A stretch of 64,000 bases of DNA, from NCBI GenBank assembly GCA_032164245.1, contig JAVMKO010000010.1, positions 43,608,848 to 43,672,847 on the forward strand. The letters are read 5' to 3'. Origin of the DNA: Sternotherus odoratus. Its lineage: Eukaryota > Chordata > Testudines > Kinosternidae. The notes beneath the pieces were generated by a model that ran no database searches, was not told the origin of the DNA, and saw only the letters and a list, made by a program, of their open reading frames with translations. Numbering within the stretch: position 1 is the stretch's first letter; the number at the start of each line of letters is the position of its first letter. Below are positions 11,788 to 22,695 of the stretch, one piece after another. The translations under genes were made by a program, and so were the position numbers.

Positions 11788-12485
11788 CAGGGGTGGGCAA
11801 ATTATGGCCCAATGGCCACATCTGGCCCGTGGGACCATTCCGTTCAGCCCCACAGCCAGGGAGGCTGCCCCTGGCCCCTCCTCCACCTTCGCCCCTCCCC
11901 TGGAGCCATGCCGCCGCGTGCGCAGTGCTCTGGGGGGCAGGGCTGCGCACTCGCGTGGAGCAAAACACACTGCTAGGAGCCTCATTGTAAGAGGGCCGGG
12001 GCCAGGGGGTTGGATAAGGGGCGGGGGCAGTCAGGGGCTAGGGAGCAGCGTGGGTTGGATAGGAGATGGGGTCCCGGTGTGGTGGTTGGAGTGGGGGGGG
12101 TCTCTGGAGGGGGTGGTCAGGGAGCAGGGGTGGGTTGGATGGGGCATGGGAGTCCCAGGGGTCTGTCAGAGGGCGCAGGGGGGGGGGGGGGGTTGATAGG
12201 GGTTGGGGCAGTCAGGGGACAGGGAGCAAGGGGGTTGGATGAGGGAGTCCTGGAGGAGCAGTTAGGATGGGAGGGGTCTCTGGAGGGTGCAGTCAGGTAC
12301 AAGGAGCGGGGGGGTTGGATGGGTCAGGAGTTCTCAGGGGGCAGTTAGGGGGCAGAAAGTGTGAGGGGGGCAGATAGGAGGTGGGGCCAGGATGTTTTTG
12401 GGGAGGCACAGCCTTCCCTACCTGGCCCTCCATACAATTTTGAACCCCGATGTGGCTCTCAGGCCAAAAAGTTTGCCCACCCCTG
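11788..12485. mobile_element. Non-autonomous hAT element with G-rich tandem interior, 8-bp TSD
   Basis: The inverted ends are CAGGGGTGGGCAAA and TTTGCCCACCCCTG, both followed inward by 'atggccc'-like text. They are flanked by the perfect duplication TGCTAGGA (11780-11787 and 12486-12493). The middle is an irregular G-rich tandem array (units around GGTTGGATGGGG and GGGGGCAGTCAGGGG, plus a G15 run near 12,180). No transposase. The same family recurs at 53,575-54,232. Confidence 0.93.
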
Positions 12486-15094
12486 TGCTAGGATGTACCT
12501 TCTTTGGCTGCAGCCCTGCAAACCTGCCTGTGCACAGGGAGCGCACAGGTGGTAAGGGACTGGAGGCTAAGAGGCAAAGCTGTGGGCCAGGCAGTAGCAG
12601 GGAAGGTGGCTGCAGCCCAGCTGTTGGAGCTGCATGGCAGTTCTCCCTCCCTCTTCCAGGCTGTGCCCTGCCAGGCGACTGCATGCAGGGAAAGCAGCAT
12701 TGGAATGTGCCTGAGCCCAGACCCATGGAGAGCACGGAGAGAGGTATGGTGCAGCCTCCCGGGCCTCCAGCATCCCTGCTCGCCAGAGAAAGTCTCAGCA
12801 TCCAGGCTGCAGTCCCTCACCCCAGAGGTAGGTTTGCAGGCTGCAGCCAAGGAAGGCATGCCCCACTGGTTCCTTCCCCAGTAGCCTCACAACCCTGCCT
12901 TCTGCTTATTACCAACTGCTGGATAATAGCAACTTTTTGCTGGCAACCAAAGGGTTCTAATAAGTGGAATCTAATGTAAGAGACTCCTTCAGGGGATGGA
13001 CTAGGTGGCTACACTGATCTTTTCCACTTGCAATTGCAGTGATCTCCGGCTAGGTTCAGAGTTAAATTCCCATTGAGATAAATGGAGAAGTTCACAGTTT
13101 TCTTAGGGAATGATCCAATCCCCAATGAAATCCATGGGACTCTTTCCTCCGGCTTCAGTGCACATTAGGTCAGGCCTTAAAGCTCTAGTTTCAGGCTGTT
13201 TTTTGGCAGACTCAAGAGGACAACACTGTACCAGCTCCTACTTGGAAGACTTCATAAAAGGCAGAAGGGTTAGAATCTTAATTTTTTTAATAAAATCAAA
13301 GAGTATATTCTCTAGAAACAGAATGGACTGCTGGCAGCCTGAAAGGAACTCTCTGTCCCCTGGATCCTGGACTGTGACCAGCTAGTGTAAATCATGTATT
13401 ATATTACTACCTGCACAGCACCCTACTGACAATCAATGGAATTAAGGCTCTTAAGTGCCTAAGTCTCTCTTGATAATGAGACATAGAATCCTCAATCAGT
13501 TGGGCATTGCAATGCTGAGAACAAAAACAAGTAAATACCTTGAAAATTCTGGGCCTTAGTGTTTTGAAATGATAATTACGTGCACTCTGGTTGAGGCAAG
13601 CATCACCTCAGCAGTGTTTCTACAAAACCCGGTCCACTGCCACATTAAAGCAGACTATTGGTGACCCTTTTCAGCTCAGATACCATGGTGATGTGTGCTG
13701 TATAAGAACCTTTGACAGGAGTCAATTGGATAATGAGATGTTGAAGGTCTTCTTGACTTGTTTTAATGTGTGCGCACCAACAGTTTCCAGTCTTCACACT
13801 CCCATAACTCGCATTACTGTATGAACCCGAAGAGGAACAGAGCTAACTCCATAGCAGTCTTTGTATCTGGTTGTCTTTACAGCCAAAACTTTAAGGCCAA
13901 GATTCTCTGCTTTGCCAATTATGGCTTGATGAATCTCAAGGGTGCAATCCTGAGCCCTGGCATAGTCCCCAGGGACTAGTCATGGTCCCAAAGGGATTAT
14001 AAATCAGATGAACACAGCTGGAGCACATCATAAAAAATAATAATAAGATGGCAGAGGAGCCAGAGACTCTGTCACTGCACCAGATAACAGTTCCCCCATG
14101 CCGAGGGAATTCTCAGCTGGCCAGATCCAGTTTGTTTCTAGTCTCTGTGAGTTGGCAGCACAAGAGAGAATATAGCCTTAAAGTTCTTGCACAGTAAAAT
14201 TAACTACATCATCTTTAATTAACTTATCTTATTTTTAAGCCGTTCTGGAGTTAGGGCAGTAGTAATTAATTTATTTGTTTCATTAAATAAGAGATTTTAG
14301 TCTTGTTTTAGACAATTGGCAAATATTTTATTAGACAAAAGAGAAGTATTCAGGGGCCATCTGGTGGCTGTTTGATGTATCTCTGCTACGTATAATCCCA
14401 GCATAACCAGAGCAAAGAAATCTGATGGGAATCTGAAGAGTATACACAGGCCAAATTCAGCACAGGAAGCAGCTTGGGCCATTTTTACGTAGATGCGTTT
14501 CTGAACATAATCACATTTAAAAAACTCTGTTAAAAATAACATTAAGGGCTAAACTCTGCATTCAGTTACTCCAGAATCACATTGGTGTGAGTTATACATT
14601 AACAGTGTAAATGAAAACAGAATTGGGCCATGAGGATCTAATTTAAACCTACAAAGCCAGATTTAGAAACACAGCAACTCAAAAATCGCACTTCAGTCAT
14701 AAAATGTTTCAGCTACTATTTCTACAAGCAGTGACATTAGGTAACTATAATTGGAATACAAAAGAATGATTTTGTTCTATTTTTGTTTGTTTAATTTGTG
14801 CGTTCGACAGTTTTGCATATAGTCAGTTTCACCTAGGTGAAAGGCCCTATGCACCAGTTAAGAGGGGGTGAATTTTATCTTGTTGCTCTGTTTAGTTAGG
14901 TAGGGCCTGGGCTGGTAAAAAGACTGTACCCAGATGAGTAACTTACACACATGAATAAATTTACTCATCCATCAAAATCTTTGAGAGATCAGGCTCTTAG
15001 TTCATTTTTCTTTTCTTTTTTTAAAAAAAGGGAAAATATCATTCAAGAGCACTGAAGTTGACAGGCTACTCACAGGTAGCTGGCATAGAAAGGG

Positions 15095-15290
15095 AGGATG
15101 GTTCAGCGGTTAGGTTGCTAGCTTGGGACTCTGGACACCCAGGTTCAATGACCTACAGAGTGACCTTGAGCAAACCACTTAATCTCTGTGTGTCCCAGGC
15201 CCTCATCCCAGAAGTATTGCAAGGATAACTGCATTCAAGAGCATGATGCAGTCAGATACTGTGGCGATGGGACCATATAAGCACCTTAGC
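15095..15290 (+). repeat. MIR-type SINE relic
   Basis: A tRNA-like head ('ggatggttcagcggttaggttgctag...cccaggttcaatg') precedes 'tgaccttgagcaaaccacttaatctctgtg', which is the MIR forward core. The tail is diverged. It abuts the left end of the DIRS-like element. Confidence 0.7.
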
Positions 15291-15334
15291 AAGATTGGTG
15301 AAAGATCAGAAAAGAACAGTTACTCACCGTAACG

Positions 15335-15515
15335 TTTGTTCTTCGAGATGTGTTTCTCATGTCTATTCCAAGATGTGTGTGCGCGCCGCGCATGCACGGT
15401 CCCGGAAAGCTTTTTCCCCAGCGGTACCCGTAGGGTCGGCAGGGGCGACCCCTGGAGTGGCGCCCTTATGGCAATGTATATATGCCCCTGCCGACCCTCC
15501 CCCCGCTCAGTTCCT
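15335..15515 (+). repeat. DIRS inverted terminal repeat (left copy)
   Basis: It pairs with 18490-18665 in reverse complement over about 175 bp, with only scattered mismatches. It includes the stretch around AAAGCTTTTTCCCCAGCGGT and the TGTATATATGCCCCTGC box. Confidence 0.92.
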
Positions 15516-15569
15516 TCTTGCCGGTACTCCGACAGAGGGGAGGCGGGAGGGATTTGGAATGGACATGAG

Positions 15570-15655
15570 CAACACATCTCGAAGAACAAATGTTACAATA
15601 AGGTGAGTAACTGTTCTTTCTTCTTCGAGTGATTGCTCATGTGCATTCCAAGATG
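15570..15655. repeat. DIRS internal complementary region
   Basis: Adjacent halves are complementary to the outermost sequences of the two terminal repeats (CACATCTCGAAGAACAAATG with the left end, CATGTGCATTCCAAGATGTG with the right end). In DIRS elements this region is thought to template completion of the circular intermediate. Confidence 0.8.
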
Positions 15656-15669
15656 TGACTTACGAGCAG

Positions 15670-17196
15670 TTATCTCGGAGGAGGGAGAGGAGTACCTTGA
15701 GTTCCTACTGACAGGACCGCTTGACCAACAGCGGCATCCTCCATCGACTGCTGCACGATGGCGTAGTGCGAAGTAAAGGTGTGTACAGAAGACCACGTCG
15801 CTGCTCTACAGATGTCGACGATCGGGATGTGCGCCAGGAATGCCGCAGATGCAGCCTGAGCCCTGGTCGAATGCGCTGTCAACGCTGGGGGAGTAGCATT
15901 CGAAAGGTTATAACACAGTTTAATACAAGATGTAATCCAGGCCGAGAGGCGCTGAGTAGAAATTGGTGATCCTTTCATTCTTTCTGCTACTGAAATAAAA
16001 AGTTGTGGAGATTTACGAAAAGACTTAGTTCTTTCTATATAAAAGGCTAAAGCTCTTCTAACATCCAATGAATGAAGCATTCTTTCCCTATTATTAGAAT
16101 GGGGCTTGGGAAAGAATACCGGTAAAAATAAGTCTTGGTTCAAATGAAATGGGGAGACTACTTTGGGAAGAAAGGCCGGGTGAGGGCGTAACTGGACCTT
16201 ATCCTTATGGAAGACTGTGTAGGGCGGTTCTGAAGTGAGCGCCCTAAGCTCCGAAACCCTACGGGCAGACGTAATCGCTACTAAGAAAGCAGTCTTCCAT
16301 GAGAGATAAGATAATGGGCAAGTGTCCATAGGCTCAAAGGGAGGCCTCATTAAGGCCGTTAGAACCAGGTTAAGATCCCAGGGGGCAACAGGCTGACGCA
16401 CCTGGGGATGCAACCTTTCCAAACCTTTTAAAAATCTAAGAACTAAGGGGCTGCTAAAGACCGAGGTACCCCCGAAGCCTGGATGGAAAGCTGATATAGC
16501 CGCCAGGTGTACTCGAATAGTGGAAAGCGCTAGGCCTTGTTGTTTCAGTTCAAGGAGGTAATCCAGGATATTGGGGACTGAAGAGGACAGGGGGTCCCTC
16601 CCCTTGCCCTGAGACCACAAAGAAAAGTGCTTCCACTTGGCAGTGTATGTCACCCTCGTAGAAGGTTTCCTACTACCCAGGAGGACCTCCCTGACAGCGT
16701 CCGAGCATTGCAGCTCAACAGGGTTCAGCCATGGATATTCCACGCGGTGAGGTGGAGAGACTGCAGGTTGGGGTGTAACAACCTGCCGTGGTCCTGGGAG
16801 ATTAGCGTTTGTGAGAGGGGAAGTGTGAGCGGCCTCGTCACGCACATGGACATCAGCACGGTGTACCAGTGCTGCCGAGGCCACGCTGGTGCTATAAGTA
16901 TGAGGGACGCTCTGTCCTGTTTGACCTTGAGCAGGACCTTGTGGACAAGAGGGAACGGAGGAAATGCTTACAGCAGACCTCCCGTCCATGGACCCGGCTA
17001 CCGCCTCATCTGGCGATGACGAAGATGAGGTGGCGAACGCAGCGGGCTCATGGGGCTCTTCCACAGAAGGGTCATGGGCCACAGTTTCTTGCTCTTGATG
17101 GGCCACTGAAGACGGTGGCCTACCAATCCCGGACGCTCCCGGCACCGCGTCATCAGGTGGAACCGAGATGGTAGCCGAGACAGGTCCCTGCGGCAC
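15670..17196 (-). CDS. DIRS gag remnant fused in frame to tyrosine recombinase
   Basis: This open frame of 508 codons is closed by a stop at 15670. Residues 1 to about 70 look like the acidic, serine-rich C-terminal part of a DIRS gag (TSSSSSPDEAVAG). The rest is the recombinase: an N-terminal core-binding region (about 150-290, with RKPSTRVTYTAKW) and a catalytic domain with arginine R313 in ARRVSELRAL, the HxxR box at 442-445 (HSTRAQAA) and the likely nucleophile Y478 in FTSHY. All the hallmark catalytic residues visible to me are present, with no internal stop. The recombinase would resolve a circular DNA intermediate into the genome. The in-frame fusion comes from an internal deletion with a junction near 16,985 that removed the RT, RNase H and methyltransferase. 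Normal expression is doubtful. Confidence 0.85.
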   Translation of the reverse strand: MPQGPVSATISVPPDDAVPGASGIGRPPSSVAHQEQETVAHDPSVEEPHEPAAFATSSSSSPDEAVAGSMDGRSAVSISSVPSCPQGPAQGQTGQSVPHTYSTSVASAALVHRADVHVRDEAAHTSPLTNANLPGPRQVVTPQPAVSPPHRVEYPWLNPVELQCSDAVREVLLGSRKPSTRVTYTAKWKHFSLWSQGKGRDPLSSSVPNILDYLLELKQQGLALSTIRVHLAAISAFHPGFGGTSVFSSPLVLRFLKGLERLHPQVRQPVAPWDLNLVLTALMRPPFEPMDTCPLSYLSWKTAFLVAITSARRVSELRALTSEPPYTVFHKDKVQLRPHPAFLPKVVSPFHLNQDLFLPVFFPKPHSNNRERMLHSLDVRRALAFYIERTKSFRKSPQLFISVAERMKGSPISTQRLSAWITSCIKLCYNLSNATPPALTAHSTRAQAASAAFLAHIPIVDICRAATWSSVHTFTSHYAIVQQSMEDAAVGQAVLSVGTQGTPLPPPR

Positions 17197-18317
17197 CGAC
17201 GGCAGGGAACCCGCGACGGAAGTTGGACCTTGGGCCTGGTGGAATGCCCAGGGAGTCCAAAAGGACCATTGTATTGGTCCCTGGCCCTGATTAATCCACG
17301 TGCGGGGCTTCTATGACTAGAAGATCTCCGGTGCCGGGAGTGGTGGTGGGACTGAGCCGTATGATGTGACCGGCCGGATCGGGAGGAGGGCGCGTCGGAC
17401 TCAGAAGAGTAGTCCGACGCGGACCATGGCGGTGCCATGCCCTCCGGTGCCGTGAGCCTCTCAAGGGAAGCCGGTCCCCAACGGTGCCTTTCCGGTGCTA
17501 CGATGACCGGTGCCGAGATGTTTCGTGCATCCGGTGCCGAGGTGGATCTCACCTCCGGTGCCGAGGTGGTTGGTGCCATAGCGAGACATGTATCCGGTGC
17601 TGTGCTGACCGGTGCCGGAGTTGGAGGCGGTAACGGAGCCGGTGCCTGCTGTGGAATTATTGGCACCACTGGCGTGGGCATAGGCACCGGCACTGCAAAG
17701 GGGACCGGTGCCGGAGGCGGAACCGCGTCCCTCGTCATGGCGATAAAGTCCTGCGCTGCCTCAAAAACATCCGGGGTCGAGGGCATAGTTATCTCCTCGA
17801 ACACCCCTTGCGGGGATGGCGCGGCACCGAGGGGGGTTCATTCCCGCGACTCGGTAATCTCTCTCGGCACCCTACGGGACTCGTCTGCGCGACCCGAGGA
17901 CTGCCTTGCCACGGAGGGTTCACCTTGGGCTCTATGGCCAGGGGAACGACCTCTTGATTTCTTCACCGGTACCGGGGACTGTGACCGGTGCCGTCTAGAG
18001 GTACCGGACCGGTGCGGGGAACGGTGCCGATGTTTTTTAGCATCCGCCTTCGGCGCCGCTGGGTCTCTCACCGATGCCGGGGCGCTGCGGACCTCCTGTG
18101 GAGGCTGTTGTTGAGGCTGTAAGGCAGACTCCATCAGGATAAGCCTCAGGCGAGAGTCTCTTTCTTTTTTCGTGCGGGGCTTGAATGATCTGCAGATCGC
18201 ACACCGCTCGGCCTGGTGACCCTCCCCTAAGCACTTGAGGCACTCAAAGTGCGGGTCACTCACTGGCATGGGCTTTCCGCAGCCCTCACAGACTTTGAAC
18301 CCCGGCGCTCGAGGCAT
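16998..18317 (-). pseudogene. DIRS-like gag ORF, interrupted
   Basis: The reading frame starts at an ATG at 18317 (MPRAPGFKVCEGCGKPMPV). It shows cysteine pairs CxxC and CLKCLGEGHQAERC, resembling a zinc knuckle, then a basic SR-rich segment (RSPHRSGTSRRHRSQSP). An in-frame TGA at 17838-17840 interrupts it; the same frame continues beyond (FEEITMPSTPDVFEAAQDF) through a proline/alanine-rich region. The frame then shifts near 17,240, after which gag-like text continues in the frame of the recombinase ORF. The product would be the structural nucleic-acid-binding protein of the retroelement. As found it is a pseudogene, with one stop and one frameshift. Confidence 0.8.
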
Positions 18318-18489
18318 GGCCCGGTGCCGGAACAAACGAAGAATAGTTAGTTGTATATAGTTATATACTAACAACAATAACTACTAACAACTAACTAACA
18401 ACTAACTACAACTATTTCACTGAGGTACGATACCGCAAATCAATAGGAGACAAAGCTGTTCCAGCAACCGCCAATAACGGAAAGAAGGA

Positions 18490-18665
18490 ACTGAGCGGGG
18501 GAAGGGTCAGCAGGGGCATATATACATTGCCATAAGGGCGCCACTCCAGGGGTCGCCCCTGCCGACCCTACGGGTACCGCTGGGGAAAAAGCTTTCCGGG
18601 ACCGTGCATGCGCGGTGCGCACACACATCTTGGAATGCACATGAGCAATCACTCGAAGAAGAACT
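18490..18665 (-). repeat. DIRS inverted terminal repeat (right copy)
   Basis: Reverse complement of the left terminal repeat; this is the promoter-side (5') end for the minus-strand ORFs. It ends in CACTCGAAGAAGAAC. Confidence 0.92.
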
Positions 18666-19012
18666 TCATTTCTGAAATTGTCTGATTTCAGATTGTTATT
18701 CACTCTGCTTTTAATTCAAGTAGTTCAGTAGTTCAAGGCTTTTTGCTTATATTTCGGGCCAAACTCTACTTTCAGTCACACTGTGTAAAGCAAGAGTAAC
18801 TTTCACCAAATTTGACCCATTATAGGTAATGCAATATGTTTAGTCACAAAGGCTACATTCAGCTATGACATTATTGGCAGGTAAGTTCCATGTCAGGTGT
18901 CTGACTATGCTCTCACTGACATCCATGACAGCTCTGCCACAGAATCCAATGGAAACAGGAGTGCAAGTGAGTCAGAAAGAGGTGCGGTAGCATGAATGGT
19001 ACTGATTTGACA

Positions 19013-19200
19013 CTAGGGGTATGTCTACACTGCATCTGGGAGCAAGTCTCCCAGTCTGGGTCCACATATTTGTGCTACTGGAGCTTTCACTAACATGCCT
19101 AAAATAGTCGTGTTGCAATGTCTAGTGCAAGCCCCACTAACACAAGTTTGTGGACCCAGGTTGAGAGGCTGGCTCCCAGTTGCGGGGTCGACATACCCTA
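19013..19200. mobile_element. Foldback MITE
   Basis: The terminal text CTAGGGGTATGTCTACAC on the left matches the reverse complement of GTCGACATACCCTAG on the right. The inner arms continue the pairing (CTGGGTCCAC against GTGGACCCAG), so the element can fold nearly end to end. This 'GTATGTCTACACT' family is a common non-autonomous transposon type in reptiles. No coding capacity. Confidence 0.8.
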
Positions 19201-19749
19201 GGGCTTGGCTACCCTGGCACTTTATACCGCAATAAAGCCTCCCAGAGCGCTCTACCTTACTACCCATCCACACTGGCAAGGCACGTAGACTGCTCTAACT
19301 GCCTGGCTGGAGCGCTCCTGATACTCCTCCTTACAAGAGGATTAACAGCTGTTGCATATTGGGTGAGATGCTTCAGCGTCAGTGTGAACGGGTAGTAACA
19401 ATACTGTGCTTTGAGTGACCTCCGGGAACGCCCCCTAATCTCCTTAAGTCAAATGGCCTCTCTTCCCTTTGTTTCAAACTCGGCTGGAGGAATGCGGAAG
19501 TACTTTTTCAGAGCTTATCTGCAGCTGGGCAAATCAACGTTTACCAAGTGAGTGAGTGAGAAGCAGGGGGGCTACGGGAGACTGAATTTACAAGATATCT
19601 GCTGACACATTCTCAGCTCTCCAAAAATCTGATTTCTCTCTCCCTCCACATACACACAACAGTGCAGTTGCGGCTGTCAATGTGAACACACTGGAGCACT
19701 TTCCCTGGAGCGCTCTCCAAAGGCGGTTTTAACCCAAAGTGCTCTACAG

Positions 19750-20098
19750 CAGTGGTCCCCAACCCCCGGGCCGCAGACCGGTACCGGTCCGTGGATCAAT
19801 CGGTACCGGGCCGCGGCCGCTTTCCCTTCAGCAGCGCCGCGGGGAACTCAGCGCCGACGTGATCGCTTCCGCATCGGAGCTAATTCGCGGCTTTTCGGCG
19901 GACATACGACCGGGCCGCCGCCACTTTCCCTCCCTTTGCGCCGCGGGGCACTTAGCGCCGCCATGATCGCTTCTGCGTCGGAGTTAATGTATTCGGCAGC
20001 TTTTTGGCGGACATGCAATAGTATAAACCCCCCCCGGGCCGCTGTAAAATTCTCCAGCGTTGACCGGTCCACATGGATAAAAAGGTTGGGGACCACTG
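19750..20098. mobile_element. Non-autonomous hAT element nested in a MITE, 8-bp TSD
   Basis: Perfect 15-bp inverted ends CAGTGGTCCCCAACC and GGTTGGGGACCACTG. They are flanked by the perfect 8-bp duplication CTCTACAG (19742-19749 and 20099-20106). The interior has CpG-rich, partly duplicated segments (GCGCCG...GATCGCTTC...CGGAG twice). No transposase. Confidence 0.96.
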
Positions 20099-20107
20099 CT
20101 CTACAGC

Positions 20108-20231
20108 TAGGGTGACCAGACAGCAAATGTGAAAAATCGGGACAGAGGGTGGGGGGTAATAGGAGCCTATATAAGAAAAAGACCCAAAAATCAGGACAGT
20201 CCCTATAAAATTGGGACATCCGGTCACCCTA
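20108..20231. mobile_element. Short MITE with TA target site (GGGTGACC family), copy 1
   Basis: The ends GGGTGACCAGACAGC and CCGGTCACCC are inverted repeats bounded by TA on both sides, as for Tc1/mariner-type insertions. Internal inverted copies of 'tcgggaca'/'gggacatcc' flank an AGGAGCCTATATAAG centre. Related copies lie at 44,714 and 52,096. Confidence 0.85.
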
Positions 20232-20614
20232 TTTACAGCTGCAAGTGTAGCCACGCCTTAGGAGAGTATGCAAGATAAGTAACCTAAAGGCAGGTGCCGC
20301 TACTTTATCTTACCTCTTCTTTTTAATTGTTTTACCTGCAACCAACATCCCTTTTCCACCACTGCACGTAAGTTACACTTGTTTTTGTCCATCTACTGAA
20401 ACCAAATCTGTGCAATTTATACTATGTTATTGCTTAACCCCACATGTACCTTACAGAACTCAGTCCCCACTTAGTTAGACTTTCATGAACATTTCATCTA
20501 CTTATGCCAGGTCCGAATCTGGCCCAATGAAACAAGGATAAAATTTTCAAAAGTGCCTACAATTTAGGAGCCTAAATCCCATTTTAAAAAGTGAGCTAGG
20601 TACTTAGCAGTCTA

Positions 20615-21329
20615 AGGGCTTGGTTACACTTGCAGATATAGAGCACTTTGAGTTAAACCAGCCTTCAGAGAGCGCAGTGGGGAAAGCGCTGCAGTCTGTC
20701 TACACTGACAGTTGCAAGCGCACTGCCGTGGCCACATTTGCAGCACTTGCAGTGGCACTGGGAGCGGTGCATTATGGGCAGCTATCCCAGCATTCAAGTG
20801 GCTGTAACATGCTTTTCAAATGCGAGGGGTGGGGTGAAGTGTGACAGGGAGTGTGTTGTGTGTATGTGTGGGGAGAGAGAGTGGATTTTTGGGGTGCTGA
20901 GAGTGTGTCAGCATCCTGTTTTGTAAGTTCAGATCCACCTCCTCCACCGTGCCTCTCTCTCACTCACTGAAAGCAAGCAATGCTTTCTAAGTAATGTTTG
21001 CTTTGTCTCGGAGCAGATAAGCATGCCAGATGTCAGAAACGGAGCTTTGGAGGGGCATATCTGCATTCCTACAGCCACTTGACTTAAGGGGATTATGGGA
21101 CGTTTCCGGATGTCAATCAGAGCGCAGTAATGCAACATCTCATTCACACTGACGTTGGGGCGTCTCAGCCAAGATACATCAGACATTATTCCTCTTGCCA
21201 AGGTGGAGTACCAGAAGTGCTCTAGCTGCGGAGTCAGAACGCTCTACGTGCCTTGCCAGTGTGGACGGGGAGTGGGTTAGAGTGCACTGGGTGGCTTTAG
21301 TGTGCTCTAACTTGCTGTAACCAAGGCCT
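20615..21329. mobile_element. MITE-like DNA transposon inserted in another MITE
   Basis: Ends AGGGCTTGGTTACAC and GTAACCAAGGCCT are inverted repeats. The interior shares blocks with 19,201-20,260 in reverse orientation (CCTTGCCAGTGTGGACGGG). The flanks at about 20,537-20,614 and 21,330-21,390 look like halves of a second, disrupted inverted-repeat element ('ttaggagcctaaatcccatttt'). Confidence 0.7.
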
Positions 21330-21397
21330 CGGTCTCAGTGAAAGTCAATAGGACTCAGACTCCTAAATTTCAGTCATTTTTTAAAACTGGACTTAGG

Positions 21398-21562
21398 GGC
21401 AGATTTTAAAAGGTATTTAGGTACCTAACGATGCAGATAAGTGCTTAGTGAGATTTTCAAAACACCCATAGAAATCAACAAAAGTTTGGCACCTAAGTGT
21501 TTTGAAAATCTACTAAGCACCTAGCAGCATCTTTAAGCACCTAATTACCTTTGAAAATCTGG
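21398..21562. repeat. Short inverted-repeat MITE
   Basis: Left arm GGCAGATTTTAAAAGGTATT pairs imperfectly with the reverse complement of the right arm ATTACCTTTGAAAATCTGG. It is A/T-rich without coding capacity. Similar 'aaaattttcaaag' elements occur at 29,807-29,966. Confidence 0.6.
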
Positions 21563-22695
21563 TTCTTAAGATTAAGATCGTAAGATAAGTCACTTACATA
21601 TTTTTGAAAATGTTATCCCAGATCTTATGATTCTCATTTATGCTATTGCCACCCCGCTGAAAGCAGAAACTGTGAGCAGAGTTTGACTGAATTAGGTTAA
21701 GCTAAGGTGAGGCTGATGAAATAAAGTCTGAATTTTGTTGCTTTCAAGAGCTAAAATGAGACTTTTTATGTAATCGTCACACAGTTTATAAAAACTGTAT
21801 ATTACTTTCTAACAACCTCTGTGAAGGAATTCTGAGCTTCTATAATTATTTTTCAATTCAATTACTGATGTACATTAGGATGATCAGGAGTTCCATGTTC
21901 CAGATCTGAATGTCTATCGCTGCCAAAAAAGTATGTAGAAAACAAATCTGATAGTGTGCTACCGTCAGAGACTTCAGTTTGTTCTTTGAATATATATCTA
22001 AAAAATTTGGTGTTAGATATTTTCATTTCCAAATCTCTGAGCAACACAGCTGCCAAATTATAGCTTCTTCAGTTTCAGATGTCAAAACATTCTCAGTTTT
22101 TCTGCTTCTGTCTGTGCAAATAAAAAAAGAAAAGAAGAAAGAAAAAAACTGTTCTAATTTGAAGCCCAGAAATACTGCTAACTGTCAAAGTGAATTTCAA
22201 ATAACCCTAAAAAGGACGGTTGTATCAGATGGATTATACTGACATATTTTTAGTTTCTCTTTTTAATTTTAATAATGGATTTTCACAAACAAGAATTGGA
22301 TAGAAGCTGCCCACAGATTGCATTCAGTGTGGGCTGTTTTCTTGTTGGCTCCACCACAGTGCATCGTGAATTTAGTTATAGTTGGGAGACTGGGTAGTTT
22401 ATAAAATTAGCATTGGGTTAAGAGTCTTTTACCTTTATTACATGGGTTCAAATCTAACAAAGGTTGGTACTGATCAAAATATATCACATCCAGACAATTG
22501 TTTGGTGTAACATAAAAAATTAGTTGGAGGGACTCAATCTATTTCCAAATGAGCGAATACCTACATTTTAACCAGCACCAACAGGAGCTCTTTAACAGCT
22601 TCTGACAGGCCACAAACTCAACAGATTTGCAGACTCTACTAGACTACAGATGAGAAACTCTTACAAAAGGTCCTTCGAGAAAAGAATTAAGCCCC

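Larger units (their letters stand above)
15312..18665 (-). mobile_element. DIRS-like tyrosine-recombinase retrotransposon, internally deleted
   Basis: The element has inverted terminal repeats of about 180 bp (15335-15515 against 18490-18665), nearly identical through the region around GGGTCGGCAGGGGCGACC. Near the left end, 15570-15655 is an internal complementary region: one half is the reverse complement of the left outer end (GGTGAGTAACTGTTCTT) and the other half copies the right outer end (TTCTTCGAGTGATTGCTCAT). That arrangement defines DIRS-group elements, which circularise and integrate by a tyrosine recombinase. No target duplication is expected. The minus strand carries a gag-like ORF and a recombinase ORF. 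The reverse transcriptase, RNase H and methyltransferase region that normally lies between them is missing, so the copy is non-autonomous. Confidence 0.9.
19201..20260. mobile_element. MITE-like DNA transposon carrying two nested insertions
   Basis: The ends are GGGCTTGGCTACCCTGGC and GTGTAGCCACGCCTTA, related inverted repeats. The inner flanks (GAGCGCTCTA and CACACTGGCAAGGCACGTAGA) are shared in reverse orientation with the element at 20,615-21,329. Inside it are a hAT element (19,750-20,098) and a TA-flanked MITE (20,108-20,231). Both nested elements are complete, so they inserted later. Confidence 0.7.

Noticed and set aside
16998..17804. The 268-codon frame as a separate retroelement gene
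   Set aside because: It is in the same frame as the upstream gag ORF, separated only by one TGA, and its C-terminal part is out of frame after a shift near 17,240.
17437..18114. A 225-codon plus-strand ORF
   Set aside because: It is the antisense shadow of the DIRS gag; Gly/Ala/Thr-rich repeats mirror the Pro/Ala-rich gag frame.
21862..22056. A 64-codon minus-strand ORF with protein-like text (LFSTYFFGSDRHSDLEH)
   Set aside because: No good start context, no recognisable family and no convincing splice sites in phase with DNAAF8; kept only as a note.
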